Shown: one piece after another, positions 41,418-49,398 of the stretch
How the letters are laid out: each line of letters opens with the position of its first letter
Position numbering within the stretch: the stretch's first letter is position 1
From: Scatosoma sp045613545
GTDB lineage: Bacteria; Bacillota; Clostridia; Christensenellales; Borkfalkiaceae
NCBI GenBank assembly: GCA_045613545.1
Contig: JAZLBD010000006.1
Coordinates: forward strand, 62,001 to 126,000
Length of the DNA: 64,000 bases
Direction of reading: 5' to 3'
Program-made: the position numbers and the translations under genes
Notes under the pieces: model-generated
Told to the model about the DNA's origin: nothing
Databases searched by the model: none
What the model saw: the letters and a program-made list of their open reading frames with translations, nothing else

Positions 41418-42728
41418 TTACTTCGTTTTTCCCTTTCGCGCGCGGATTTCCAACACTTCTTTTTCGTACCCGTTTTTCTTTGGTACGTAATACACCTTTT
41501 CCTTTAACGAATCGGGCAAATACTGTTGCTCGACGTACCCGCCGTAGTTGTGCGGGTATTTATACCCCTTAGAACTTTCTTTATCCTCTTTAGAGCCGAA
41601 CGTGTTGTCCTTCAAATACGCAGGTACGCCACCGTCGTCGCGCACGTTGACCGCGTCGGCTTTCGCCGCATACATCGCCTCGACCACCGAATTGCTCTTT
41701 TCCGCCTCGCAGACGTATATGATCGCTTCGGACATAGGGATAAGCCCCTCGGGGTAGCCGATTTTTTCAAAAGCGTACATCGCGGACGTCGCAATTTGTA
41801 GCGCGCGCGGATCCGCCATACCCACGTCCTCCGCCGAATGTACGACGAGCCTACGGAACACGAGCATAGGGTCTCCGCCACCCTCTATGAGACGCATCGC
41901 ATAATATAGCGCCGCGTTCGCATCGCTCCCGCGAAGAGATTTACAAAACGCCGATAAGTAATCGTAATAGGCGTCCTCCGAATAGCCGAGCGCCTTCTTT
42001 TGAATGGATTCTTCCGCGTCGGCAAGAGTGATATGGATTTTACCCTCCGCATTGATAGGCGTGGTGAGGGCGGCAAGCTCGATCGCGTTGTAAGCGCAAC
42101 GCAAATCCCCGCCCGCCATTCTTGCGATATGGTCGTACGCCTCTTCGTCGACCTCAACTTGCATTTTTCCAAGCCCTTTATGGCGACTGGCAACCGCCGA
42201 TAACAGAGCCTCTTTTATTTCGCTTTCTTTGAGCCGTTTAAACTCGAACACCCGACATCTCGAAACGATAGCGGGGGTCATCGACGAATAGGGATTTTCC
42301 GTCGTAGAGCCTATGAAAATAATCGTTCCTTGCTCGATCGCGGGGAGCAACGAATCGCTTTGCGTCTTGCTAAAGCGATGGCACTCGTCGAGCATTAAAT
42401 AAGTGCGCTTTCCGTACAATTTCAAATTATCACGCGCCGTTTCCACCGCTTTTTTGACGTCTGCGACCCCCGCGTTGACGGCGTTGAGTTTGATAAACTC
42501 GCCGTTCGTCGAAAGGGCGATAATGTTCGCAAGCGTCGTTTTTCCCGTCCCGGGAGGCCCCCAGAAAATACAACTTCCCAGCTTGTCCGTCGCAATGGCG
42601 CGACGAAGGAGCGAACCCTCGGCTACGATGTGTTTTTGACCGATAAATTCGCTTAACGCGTTGGCTCTCATTCGTTCGGCGAGCGGTTTCGCCTTTTCTT
42701 CGTTCCCCGCTAAATCAAATAAATCCAT
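41418..42728 (-). CDS. rarA: Replication-associated recombination protein A (MgsA/RarA AAA+ ATPase)
   Basis: 436 residues. Walker A GPPGTGKTTLANI near 57-69, Walker B YLMLDECHRFSKTQSD, sensor IGSTTENP and the C-terminal tetramerisation part (EAIIYVCEAEKSNSV; YKYPHNYGGYVEQQYLP) are all typical. It acts at stalled replication forks. ATG at 42728, one base after coaD stops. Confidence 0.95.
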   Translation of the reverse strand: MDLFDLAGNEEKAKPLAERMRANALSEFIGQKHIVAEGSLLRRAIATDKLGSCIFWGPPGTGKTTLANIIALSTNGEFIKLNAVNAGVADVKKAVETARDNLKLYGKRTYLMLDECHRFSKTQSDSLLPAIEQGTIIFIGSTTENPYSSMTPAIVSRCRVFEFKRLKESEIKEALLSAVASRHKGLGKMQVEVDEEAYDHIARMAGGDLRCAYNAIELAALTTPINAEGKIHITLADAEESIQKKALGYSEDAYYDYLSAFCKSLRGSDANAALYYAMRLIEGGGDPMLVFRRLVVHSAEDVGMADPRALQIATSAMYAFEKIGYPEGLIPMSEAIIYVCEAEKSNSVVEAMYAAKADAVNVRDDGGVPAYLKDNTFGSKEDKESSKGYKYPHNYGGYVEQQYLPDSLKEKVYYVPKKNGYEKEVLEIRARKGKTK

Positions 42729-42729
42729 T

Positions 42730-43206
42730 TTATTTTTTCAACCGCCCTATATACTCTTTCACGCCTTCCGTCACGTACCCGTCGAGAGGCTTATCAAACC
42801 GTAAGAGGGTACGGCAAACGGAGGAACTGATATGCAAATCTTCCTGTTCGCAAGGCAAATACACCACCTCACTTTCGGGACACAACTTTTTCAAAGCGTA
42901 CATATTTTCCGTTTCATACGCAAAGTCGGCGGTCGAACGAACGCCTCGAACGTAGTAATTCGTCCCCTCTTTTTGCAAAAGATCGGCGACGGTGCCAAAG
43001 TGCGAGCAAACGGTAACCCTTTTTACGTCCGCGAAGGTGAGATCGAGCATTTTCAAACGCTCTTCCAAGCTAAAACAAGGGGTCTTTTCGGGGTTTATCA
43101 TAAGGGCTACTACCACTTCGTCAAAGATAGCGAGCGCCTTTTCCACCGTTTTCTTATGCCCCAACGTAGGGGGATCAAACGTTCCTGCAAACACACATTT
43201 CTTCAT
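42730..43206 (-). CDS. coaD: Phosphopantetheine adenylyltransferase
   Basis: 158 residues. The nucleotidyltransferase motif GTFDPPTLGH (8-17) and the final part YYVRGVRSTADFAYE and HISSSVCRTLL (ISSS-R motif) identify CoaD, which makes dephospho-CoA from 4'-phosphopantetheine and ATP. The ATG overlaps the rsmD stop as ATGA, the usual rsmD-coaD pair. Confidence 0.96.
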   Translation of the reverse strand: MKKCVFAGTFDPPTLGHKKTVEKALAIFDEVVVALMINPEKTPCFSLEERLKMLDLTFADVKRVTVCSHFGTVADLLQKEGTNYYVRGVRSTADFAYETENMYALKKLCPESEVVYLPCEQEDLHISSSVCRTLLRFDKPLDGYVTEGVKEYIGRLKK

Positions 43207-43742
43207 TCGTTTTCCTCCTTTTGAAAAAAAGACAATACGCTTTTTCCATATTTTCTCTCATCGAAAAGCACGAGCCCTTGCACCTCTTTATCAAAGGCGC
43301 GATCCCGCTCGTAAACGACTATCCCGTTTTTGGCAAGCAGTTCCTTTTGCGCGATTAAACAAAGCGCTTTATACCCAAATTCTTCGGCGTAAGGGGGATC
43401 GAGAAAGATCAAATCGAACGCGCCCCTTTCCGCTAAAAGTCTTTGGCTAAAATCCATATGCGAAACGTTCCCTTGTTCTTTCAAACGGGATAAATTCTCT
43501 TTCACGAGCGCTACGCTGGCCTTGCTCGCGTCGTTAAAACAAACCTCTTTCGCTCCGCGAGAAATACATTCCAGCCCAAGCGATCCGCTTCCGCAAAACA
43601 AGTCGAGCACCCTCGCGCCAAGCACTTTCGTTCCCAAAATATTAAACAGCGCCTCTTTCGTGCGATCGGACGTAGGGCGCACGTTCGTTCCTTTGAACTC
43701 GGCAAGCACCCTACTTCTATGTTTTCCGCCTATAATTCGCAT
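43203..43742 (-). CDS. rsmD: 16S rRNA (guanine(966)-N(2))-methyltransferase
   Basis: 179 residues. MRIIGGKHRSR and VRPTSDRTKEALFNIL at the N-terminus, the SAM site LDLFCGSGSLGLE near 60-72, and the catalytic LDPPY near 118-122 identify RsmD. It methylates G966 of 16S rRNA. Five bases separate it from the preceding membrane-protein gene. Confidence 0.95.
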   Translation of the reverse strand: MRIIGGKHRSRVLAEFKGTNVRPTSDRTKEALFNILGTKVLGARVLDLFCGSGSLGLECISRGAKEVCFNDASKASVALVKENLSRLKEQGNVSHMDFSQRLLAERGAFDLIFLDPPYAEEFGYKALCLIAQKELLAKNGIVVYERDRAFDKEVQGLVLFDERKYGKSVLSFFQKEENE

Positions 43743-43747
43743 ACCTT

Positions 43748-44482
43748 TTATCTCTTTTTCTTCGGTTTCGTTCCCGGCAGTCCGCCGTAATTAATTTTCT
43801 TTTCTTTCTTTTGTTCCAACGACTCTCTCGCCCTCGTAATTTCCACTTCCCGGAGGCGTCTGTTTCGACGGGAGTATGCGCCAACGATATAGAACACCCC
43901 CGAAACGACGATGGGAATAATCGCGTAGATACAAACGAAATATCCGCTCAACGTCTGCCCGGCTTTGTTGTACGCTTGTAAAGGAAGCATCGCCCAACCT
44001 GCGAATAGGTTCAGGAAGAATACGATAAGGGTCACCCCTTTACTGAACGAGCCGTCTGGCGTCATACCCTCTCCGTTTGCGCCGAGGACGATTCCCCCCA
44101 GCAACACGGATACAGAAATAATTCCGCCGAACACGAACCCTTTCCAAGGCCGATATTCTTTTTCAACTTTATACTGTGAAATGGAAAGATCGACGCCTCG
44201 CTCCATACAAGAGCGCCGTTTCAAATTCCCCGCAACGAGCATTTCGTAGTGCGTTCCGCCCGTCTTAAAGCAAAATAGCGCGTTATAGATAACCGCCGCA
44301 AGCGAGCATACGACCGCCCAAACCATCACGCGGTTCACCTCGATTTTCTCCCCCATTTTCGAGACAATCAATAGGAGAACGGTGCTAGCTGTCAAATACG
44401 TTATACTCGGGGTGAACGCTTGTTTCCAACATTCCCAAGCCTCCCGCTTAATCCTTGTCCAAATTTCTTTTACTTTTGACAT
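43748..44482 (-). CDS. Four-helix membrane protein of unknown function
   Basis: 244 residues from the ATG at 44482 with AAGGAG 7 nt upstream. Four hydrophobic segments lie at about 28-47, 55-75, 115-135 and 150-210, with a Lys/Arg-rich C-terminal tail (SRRNRRLREVEITRARE to KPKKKR). Not recognised. It sits between the 5-formyl-THF cyclo-ligase gene and rsmD in a tightly packed run, so it is probably co-expressed with housekeeping genes. The N-terminal TRIKREAWECWKQAF is amphipathic. Confidence 0.7.
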   Translation of the reverse strand: MSKVKEIWTRIKREAWECWKQAFTPSITYLTASTVLLLIVSKMGEKIEVNRVMVWAVVCSLAAVIYNALFCFKTGGTHYEMLVAGNLKRRSCMERGVDLSISQYKVEKEYRPWKGFVFGGIISVSVLLGGIVLGANGEGMTPDGSFSKGVTLIVFFLNLFAGWAMLPLQAYNKAGQTLSGYFVCIYAIIPIVVSGVFYIVGAYSRRNRRLREVEITRARESLEQKKEKKINYGGLPGTKPKKKR

Positions 44483-44486
44483 CCTC

Positions 44487-45074
44487 TCACTCCTTTTCTT
44501 TTGCAAAATATCCCTCTTCACAAAGAAATCCGTCTATCTTTTCATCGCTCTCTTCCGTCGGCACCCTTTCGATCCTTTGAAAGGAATACCCATACCCGAG
44601 CAAAAATCCACAATCGTGCGCTTTGATAAATCGGTCGTAATACCCTCCGCCGTAGCCTAAGCGATTCCCTTTTCGATCGACTGCAAGTAGAGGGAGCACG
44701 GTCAAGTCGAACTTCCCGTCGAACCTCTCTCCCAGCGGTTCTCGAATTCCTTTTTCCGAGAGCTTGTACCCCTCTTTTGATAAAACGGCGACCATTTCCG
44801 TCCCTTCCACCCGTGGGCAATACACTTCTTTCCCAAGCGAAAGAAGACGCTCGATGAGTAGATCCGTCCTCGCTTCCGAGGAATAGGAACGGTAGATAAA
44901 ATAGGTGGAATATTCTCCGAATCCCTGCTGAAAAAAGATATCGACCATACGCCGTTCTTTGACGTCTTTATTCTCGTTTTCGCTCCTCCGCTTTTTCATA
45001 GAGGCTCGAATCCGTTTTTTTTGTTCGGGCAAGGAACAGGGCTCTTCTTGCACGAAATACATTCCTTTATTCAT
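44487..45074 (-). CDS. 5-formyltetrahydrofolate cyclo-ligase family protein
   Basis: 195 residues. EQKKRIRASMKKRR at the N-terminus, VYCPRVEGTEM, and the nucleotide-binding signature DRKGNRLGYGGGYYDRF near 130-147 fit the family. It uses ATP to convert 5-formyl-THF to 5,10-methenyl-THF. ATG overlaps the alr end by 8 bp, with GGAG 7 nt upstream. Confidence 0.92.
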   Translation of the reverse strand: MNKGMYFVQEEPCSLPEQKKRIRASMKKRRSENENKDVKERRMVDIFFQQGFGEYSTYFIYRSYSSEARTDLLIERLLSLGKEVYCPRVEGTEMVAVLSKEGYKLSEKGIREPLGERFDGKFDLTVLPLLAVDRKGNRLGYGGGYYDRFIKAHDCGFLLGYGYSFQRIERVPTEESDEKIDGFLCEEGYFAKEKE

Positions 45075-46068
45075 ACGTAAACTCCGCTCGGTGGGTAAAA
45101 AAACACAACACTTCGTAAGGAATCGTTCCCGCGCGCAAGGCGTAGGCTTTCGCGTCGTCCATCACGCACACGTACTCTTCCTTTCGCTTCCCAGCCCAAA
45201 AGGACGCGTCCATACAAAGATGATTGCAGATTTTTTTTGGGTTTTTCCCTCTTTCTCGAAAAGGGCCGTCCGCATACCCCATTCGCAAAATAGACACGAA
45301 TCCTTTGGGGCGTTTACGCTCCTTGCCGTAGCCGAGCCCTCCGCAAACGTGCTTTCTCGTCCTTACGACTTTCGCGTAAATTTTCATACATTTCTCAAGG
45401 GGAAACGGCGCTTTTTTCGTGGGGAAATATCCGTATAATCCAAGTCCCACGCGCACCATGTCCAAAGCGAACGTTTCTAAATAGGCGCAACCATGGGTGG
45501 CAGATAAATGCCGAATTACGTTTGGGAACGCCTTTTGGCACTCGGTATACGCTTGCCGAAACAACGACGCTTGCTTGCGCATAAGAGAAAATTTCGTGGA
45601 ATAGAAATGCGAATAAATCCCCTCCACTTGCAAGCCGTATTTTTTACAATATTCGCAAACGCGCGAGACGTCCTTGGGGTCAAAACCGTATCGGTTCATT
45701 CCCGTGTTGATTTTAATATGTAGTTTCGCGTTTGGGTACGCTTTCGCCCAAACGAGGGCGGAAAACCGATCCATCGTCACACGAAAACCGCCTTGAACGA
45801 GGCGTTCCAATTCTTCTTTCGTCGTGGGAGGCGTTAAAACGAGAACGGGGGTTTGCGCACACGCGGTACGTATTTTTAGTCCCTCTTCAAAGGTTGCAAC
45901 GGCGAAGAAATCCGCCACGCCGACGAGCGCTCCCACCACTTTTTCCGCGCCGTGACCGTAGGCGTTCGCTTTTACGACGGCGCAAAGTTTTGCGCCAGTA
46001 TACGCCTGAAAACGGCGGGCGTTCGTGATAATACCTCTAACGTTTATTTTCGCAAGGACTTTTTGCAT
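45067..46068 (-). CDS. alr: Alanine racemase
   Basis: 333 residues, somewhat shorter than the usual 360-390. PLP-attachment AVVKANAYGHG with Lys33, the substrate region MNRYGFDPKDVSRV, HLSATHGCAYL, VRVGLGLYGYFP and the C-terminal MGYADGPFR Tyr-containing segment are visible. It interconverts L- and D-alanine for the cell wall. No close Shine-Dalgarno is visible; the ATG and first codons form one arm of a perfect hairpin with the leader (46055-46092). Confidence 0.93.
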   Translation of the reverse strand: MQKVLAKINVRGIITNARRFQAYTGAKLCAVVKANAYGHGAEKVVGALVGVADFFAVATFEEGLKIRTACAQTPVLVLTPPTTKEELERLVQGGFRVTMDRFSALVWAKAYPNAKLHIKINTGMNRYGFDPKDVSRVCEYCKKYGLQVEGIYSHFYSTKFSLMRKQASLFRQAYTECQKAFPNVIRHLSATHGCAYLETFALDMVRVGLGLYGYFPTKKAPFPLEKCMKIYAKVVRTRKHVCGGLGYGKERKRPKGFVSILRMGYADGPFRERGKNPKKICNHLCMDASFWAGKRKEEYVCVMDDAKAYALRAGTIPYEVLCFFTHRAEFTYE

Positions 46069-46092
46069 ACTGTATTCTATGCAAAAAGTCCT
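46055..46092 (-). promoter_or_regulatory. Hairpin over the alr start codon
   Basis: A 15-bp perfect inverted repeat (aggactttttgcata 46055-46069 with tatgcaaaaagtcct 46078-46092), 8-nt loop. On the minus strand the 5' arm is leader sequence and contains the only SD-like AGAGGA, while the 3' arm contains the ATG and codons 2-5. Pairing would hide the start codon, or else bring the AGAGGA close to it. Confidence 0.75.
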
Positions 46093-46106
46093 CTAAAAAG
46101 CATCGT

Positions 46107-46811
46107 TTATTCACTATATAAAATTCTGTGACATTCCGCGCATTCGATCGCCACGCCACCGGAAATATCGTTCATATCTTTCAAGGAAAGTTCCATGCTA
46201 CAATACGGGCAACGTCTGTCTTGAATTTTTCCAACGACGGGGAAGACCTTTTCCTTTCTCTTATTTTCGTAGCGTTCCATCACGTTTTCGGCAATCTCTT
46301 TTTTCAACCCTGCAAGTTGCTTTTTGATCTCTTCGATTTCGCCCGAGCGGGAAGCCTTTACGCCTTCGTATTTTTCTTGCGCCGTCTTGTATTCCGCTTG
46401 CTTAGCGATTACTTGCTTTTTGAGTTTTTGATATTCGTCGTGCGTTTCGTTGATCGCCGTCGTGAGATTTGCGATATCTCCCTTGATCTTCTTCAAAACG
46501 TCGAGCAGGGTCAATACTTTTTTCTTATAAAAGCCAATATCCCCGCTTCCGTCCCCCACGATCTCGTCGATATGCTCGAACTCCGAAAGGGTCTCTTCTG
46601 CCGTCTTGTATTTTTTGGCGAGTTCTACCATTTGCAGTTTGAGTTGCTTGGCTTTGTTGTCTAATGCGTCCAGCTTTTCCGCCGCCGTTGCCAAAAATTT
46701 CTTGACGAGATGCAATTCTTTTCGCTCGGGACAAGAAGAAATTTCTTTTTCGATCTTGAAAAGCTTCTTATCACATTCTTGATACGCTAAAATGGCTTGT
46801 AATTGTGACAT
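46107..46811 (-). CDS. Coiled-coil zinc-ribbon protein (C4-type)
   Basis: 234 residues. A long antiparallel coiled coil spans about 20-180 (Lys/Glu-rich with heptads), and the C-terminus is a C4 zinc ribbon: CPYCSMEL near 200 and CAECHRILY near 225. Members of this family often lie beside nif3 and trmK, as here, and are suspected nucleic-acid-binding proteins; no function is established. ATG with AAGGAG upstream. Confidence 0.85.
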   Translation of the reverse strand: MSQLQAILAYQECDKKLFKIEKEISSCPERKELHLVKKFLATAAEKLDALDNKAKQLKLQMVELAKKYKTAEETLSEFEHIDEIVGDGSGDIGFYKKKVLTLLDVLKKIKGDIANLTTAINETHDEYQKLKKQVIAKQAEYKTAQEKYEGVKASRSGEIEEIKKQLAGLKKEIAENVMERYENKRKEKVFPVVGKIQDRRCPYCSMELSLKDMNDISGGVAIECAECHRILYSE

Positions 46812-46827
46812 AATCTACTCCTTATCG

Positions 46828-47628
46828 TCAAAACAAGATTTCGTCTTCGTGCCAAACGCACTCCGCTTCGATCCGTTGACTGATTTTTTTATAATAATGG
46901 TGGAAGCCGTACGCTTCCGTTGCGTAATGGGTGGGCGCGATCACGCTAAGCCCTCGCTCGATCGCCTCGGCCACGACGTGGTGTTTACAATCGGACGATA
47001 CGATAAGTTGCGCCCCCTCTTGCAAAGCGAATGCAACGGCGTTCTCGTCCGCGCCCGCTCCACAAAAACTCGTCGCTTTCGTGATTTTTGCGTCCGCGTT
47101 TCCAAAAATATACACGTTCTTACTGCGCAGTTGGGTCTTTATATCCTCCGCCACTTCTTGGAGGGTTTTTCCCTTGGGCAATTCATACGCCCTCCCATAC
47201 CCAAACGCGCCGAAAAGAGGGAGTTGTAAGCGGACGTTTTTCGGCGTTTGACCGCCACAAACCGCGCGCATAAGCCACTCGTCCGTACCCCCTTGCGCGC
47301 CGTCTAAATTGAGGTGCATCGAGACGACGGAAATCCCGTTTTCCAAACAAGCGACGATCTTTTTCCCAAAAAAATCGTCCGCTTTAATCTCGCCGATTTT
47401 CGTATAAATTGCAGGGTGGTGGGTGACGATGAGATCGCAAGAAAGCGCTTTGGCTTTTTCGATCGCGCTTTGCGAAAAATCGAGGGAAAACAACACTTTT
47501 TTCACCTCTTTTCCCGTGTCGATCATCACACCGCTATGATCGTACGCTCCGTATTTTTCCACGAACGAATCGCTGATTTTCATCGGCGCAAGTTCTTCTA
47601 AAACTTGGTAAACTTCACAGAGTTTCAC
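46828..47628 (-). CDS. Nif3-like dinuclear metal-centre protein
   Basis: 266 residues. Metal-binding segments DLIVTHHPAIY, HLNLDGAQGGTDEW and the C-terminal SDCKHHVVAEAIERGLSVIAPTHYATEA match the family, sometimes annotated as a GTP cyclohydrolase I type 2 homologue. The reaction is unproven. Start is a GTG at 47626-47628, within the end of trmK, about 10 nt after GAGGGGG. Conserved neighbour of trmK and rpoD. Confidence 0.9.
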   Translation of the reverse strand: MKLCEVYQVLEELAPMKISDSFVEKYGAYDHSGVMIDTGKEVKKVLFSLDFSQSAIEKAKALSCDLIVTHHPAIYTKIGEIKADDFFGKKIVACLENGISVVSMHLNLDGAQGGTDEWLMRAVCGGQTPKNVRLQLPLFGAFGYGRAYELPKGKTLQEVAEDIKTQLRSKNVYIFGNADAKITKATSFCGAGADENAVAFALQEGAQLIVSSDCKHHVVAEAIERGLSVIAPTHYATEAYGFHHYYKKISQRIEAECVWHEDEILF

Positions 47629-48301
47629 CGCTTTTTACCCCCTCTAAATACTTCTTTCTTTCCTCCATAGAATTCCTATTTCCTTCCTGCAAAGGTCGAA
47701 GCAAATATTTTGTTAAATTCTCGATCTGTTTATCCAAAAAGCAGAGAAAATCCTCCCCTCGCTCTTTGATATTTTCCTTGCCAAACTGCAATTCGACAGA
47801 GGAATACGTTTGCGCCTCTTCCCCCTCGTTCCGTTTTCTTCCCACGATTACGTCGTAGAATTTTCCGCCGTCTAAAAAGGTGAAATCCCGCTCGATATAT
47901 CCTCCGTTTTCAAGTAAATACCTTCGGACCTTTTCGCTGTCTTTCATCGGTTGTAACACGAATCGTTTCGGCATAAAACCGAACGTAGAGTGGGATAAAA
48001 TTCCGATCATCTCGCATCCGCCCATACCGGCAATAAGCACCTGATCGGTCGTTTTGGGAACGCCGACGAACCCGTCGCCCAAAACCGCCGTCGCCTTGCC
48101 TTGCTCCACGTACGCGCATAGAAGAGTTTTTGCTTTTTCCAAACTTCCCTCCGCTATATCCGACAAAATCGCGCGGGCGCAAAGTCCGTTTTTCAGCATA
48201 TATTCCGAGCAATACCCGTGATCGCACCCCACGTCGGCGAACGTTTCACAGGGCGCAAGCAAAGAGCAGAGAATTTGGATGCGTTTACTCCGCTTTTTCA
48301 T
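47615..48301 (-). CDS. trmK: tRNA (adenine(22)-N1)-methyltransferase
   Basis: 228 residues. KRIQILCSLLAPCETFADVGCDHGYCSEYML gives the SAM site (about 6-36), followed by AILSDI and VLIAGMGGCEMIGIL. It methylates A22 in tRNA. The ATG overlaps the rpoD stop as ATGA, the usual Firmicutes order dnaG-rpoD-trmK-nif3. Confidence 0.93.
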   Translation of the reverse strand: MKKRSKRIQILCSLLAPCETFADVGCDHGYCSEYMLKNGLCARAILSDIAEGSLEKAKTLLCAYVEQGKATAVLGDGFVGVPKTTDQVLIAGMGGCEMIGILSHSTFGFMPKRFVLQPMKDSEKVRRYLLENGGYIERDFTFLDGGKFYDVIVGRKRNEGEEAQTYSSVELQFGKENIKERGEDFLCFLDKQIENLTKYLLRPLQEGNRNSMEERKKYLEGVKSGETL

Positions 48302-49353
48302 GAATTGAATTCTTTGAGGCGTTTACTTCTCGACGGATGCCGTAATTTTCTAAGCGCTTTCGCCTCGATTTGACGGATCCGTTCACGGGTGACGTTGAAT
48401 TCTTTTCCCACTTCTTCGAGGGTTCTGGGTTTCCCGTCGTCGATGCCGTAGCGTAAACGAAGTACCTTTTCCTCTCTCGGCGTCAAGGTATCGAGCACGC
48501 TAAACAGTTGTTTTCTGAGCATATCGCTCGCCACGTATTCCGCCGGCGTTTGCGTCTTTTCGTCCTCGATAAAGTCCCCGATATGGCTATCTTCTTCCTC
48601 GCCGATCGGCGTTTCCAAGGACACGGGGTCTTGGGAGATTTTTCGAATATCTTCCACCCGCTCCACCGTCACGCCAAGCGCTTCGGCAAGTTCGTGCGTC
48701 GTCGGTTCTCTACCGAGTTCTTGCAACAATATGCGTTGTTGACGGGTGAGTTTATTGATCGTTTCGACCATATGCACGGGGATACGGATCGTTCTCGCTT
48801 GATCGGCGATCGCGCGAGTAATCGACTGACGAATCCACCAAGTTGCATAGGTGGAAAACTTAAAGCCTTTTTGGTAATCGAATTTTTCCACCGCTTTCAT
48901 AAGCCCCAAGTTCCCTTCTTGGATTAAGTCCAAAAAGAGCATACCGCGACCGACGTACCGCTTTGCAATGGAGACGACCAAACGCAAGTTTGCCTCGGAC
49001 AAACGTTTCTTTGCCGATTCGTCCCCCTCTTGCATACGGCGCGCGATATCGACCTCTTCGTCCGCGGTAAGAAGAGGAACTCTACCGATGTCTTTGAGAT
49101 ACATTTTGACAGGGTCGTCTAAGCCAATATCGGCAAGCGCCGCTTCAAACAGCGCCTTTTCCCTCTCGTTTTCGTCCACCACTTGAATACCGGCGTTCCC
49201 TATTTCTTTATAGAGATAGTCGAGCTGTTCGGGGCTTGCGTCCACCTTTTCCAACATATCGCAAAAGACCGTGGTGGAAATGCTTCCTTTTTTGCCGTAG
49301 TCTTGGATGATGTTAGAGAGTATTTCGTTAATTGTTTGTTCGGATGCGTTCAA
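48298..49353 (-). CDS. rpoD: RNA polymerase primary sigma factor (sigma-A/RpoD)
   Basis: 351 residues, a short sigma-A. A reduced region 1.1 is followed by region 1.2 (DPVKMYLKDIGRVPLLTADEE), region 2 (SKRYVGRGMLFLDLIQEGNLGLMKAVEKFDYQKGFKFSTYATWWIRQ marks it), region 3 and region 4.2 (VTRERIRQIEAKALRKLRHP). The start codon is TTG (49351-49353) with GGAGG 8 nt upstream; no ATG nearby would give a full protein. It recognises the promoters listed here. Follows dnaG by 45 bp. Confidence 0.95.
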   Translation of the reverse strand: MNASEQTINEILSNIIQDYGKKGSISTTVFCDMLEKVDASPEQLDYLYKEIGNAGIQVVDENEREKALFEAALADIGLDDPVKMYLKDIGRVPLLTADEEVDIARRMQEGDESAKKRLSEANLRLVVSIAKRYVGRGMLFLDLIQEGNLGLMKAVEKFDYQKGFKFSTYATWWIRQSITRAIADQARTIRIPVHMVETINKLTRQQRILLQELGREPTTHELAEALGVTVERVEDIRKISQDPVSLETPIGEEEDSHIGDFIEDEKTQTPAEYVASDMLRKQLFSVLDTLTPREEKVLRLRYGIDDGKPRTLEEVGKEFNVTRERIRQIEAKALRKLRHPSRSKRLKEFNS

Positions 49354-49398
49354 TGTTTTATCCTCCGTTTTTCGTTCTTCTTTTGCGGGGCGTACCCG

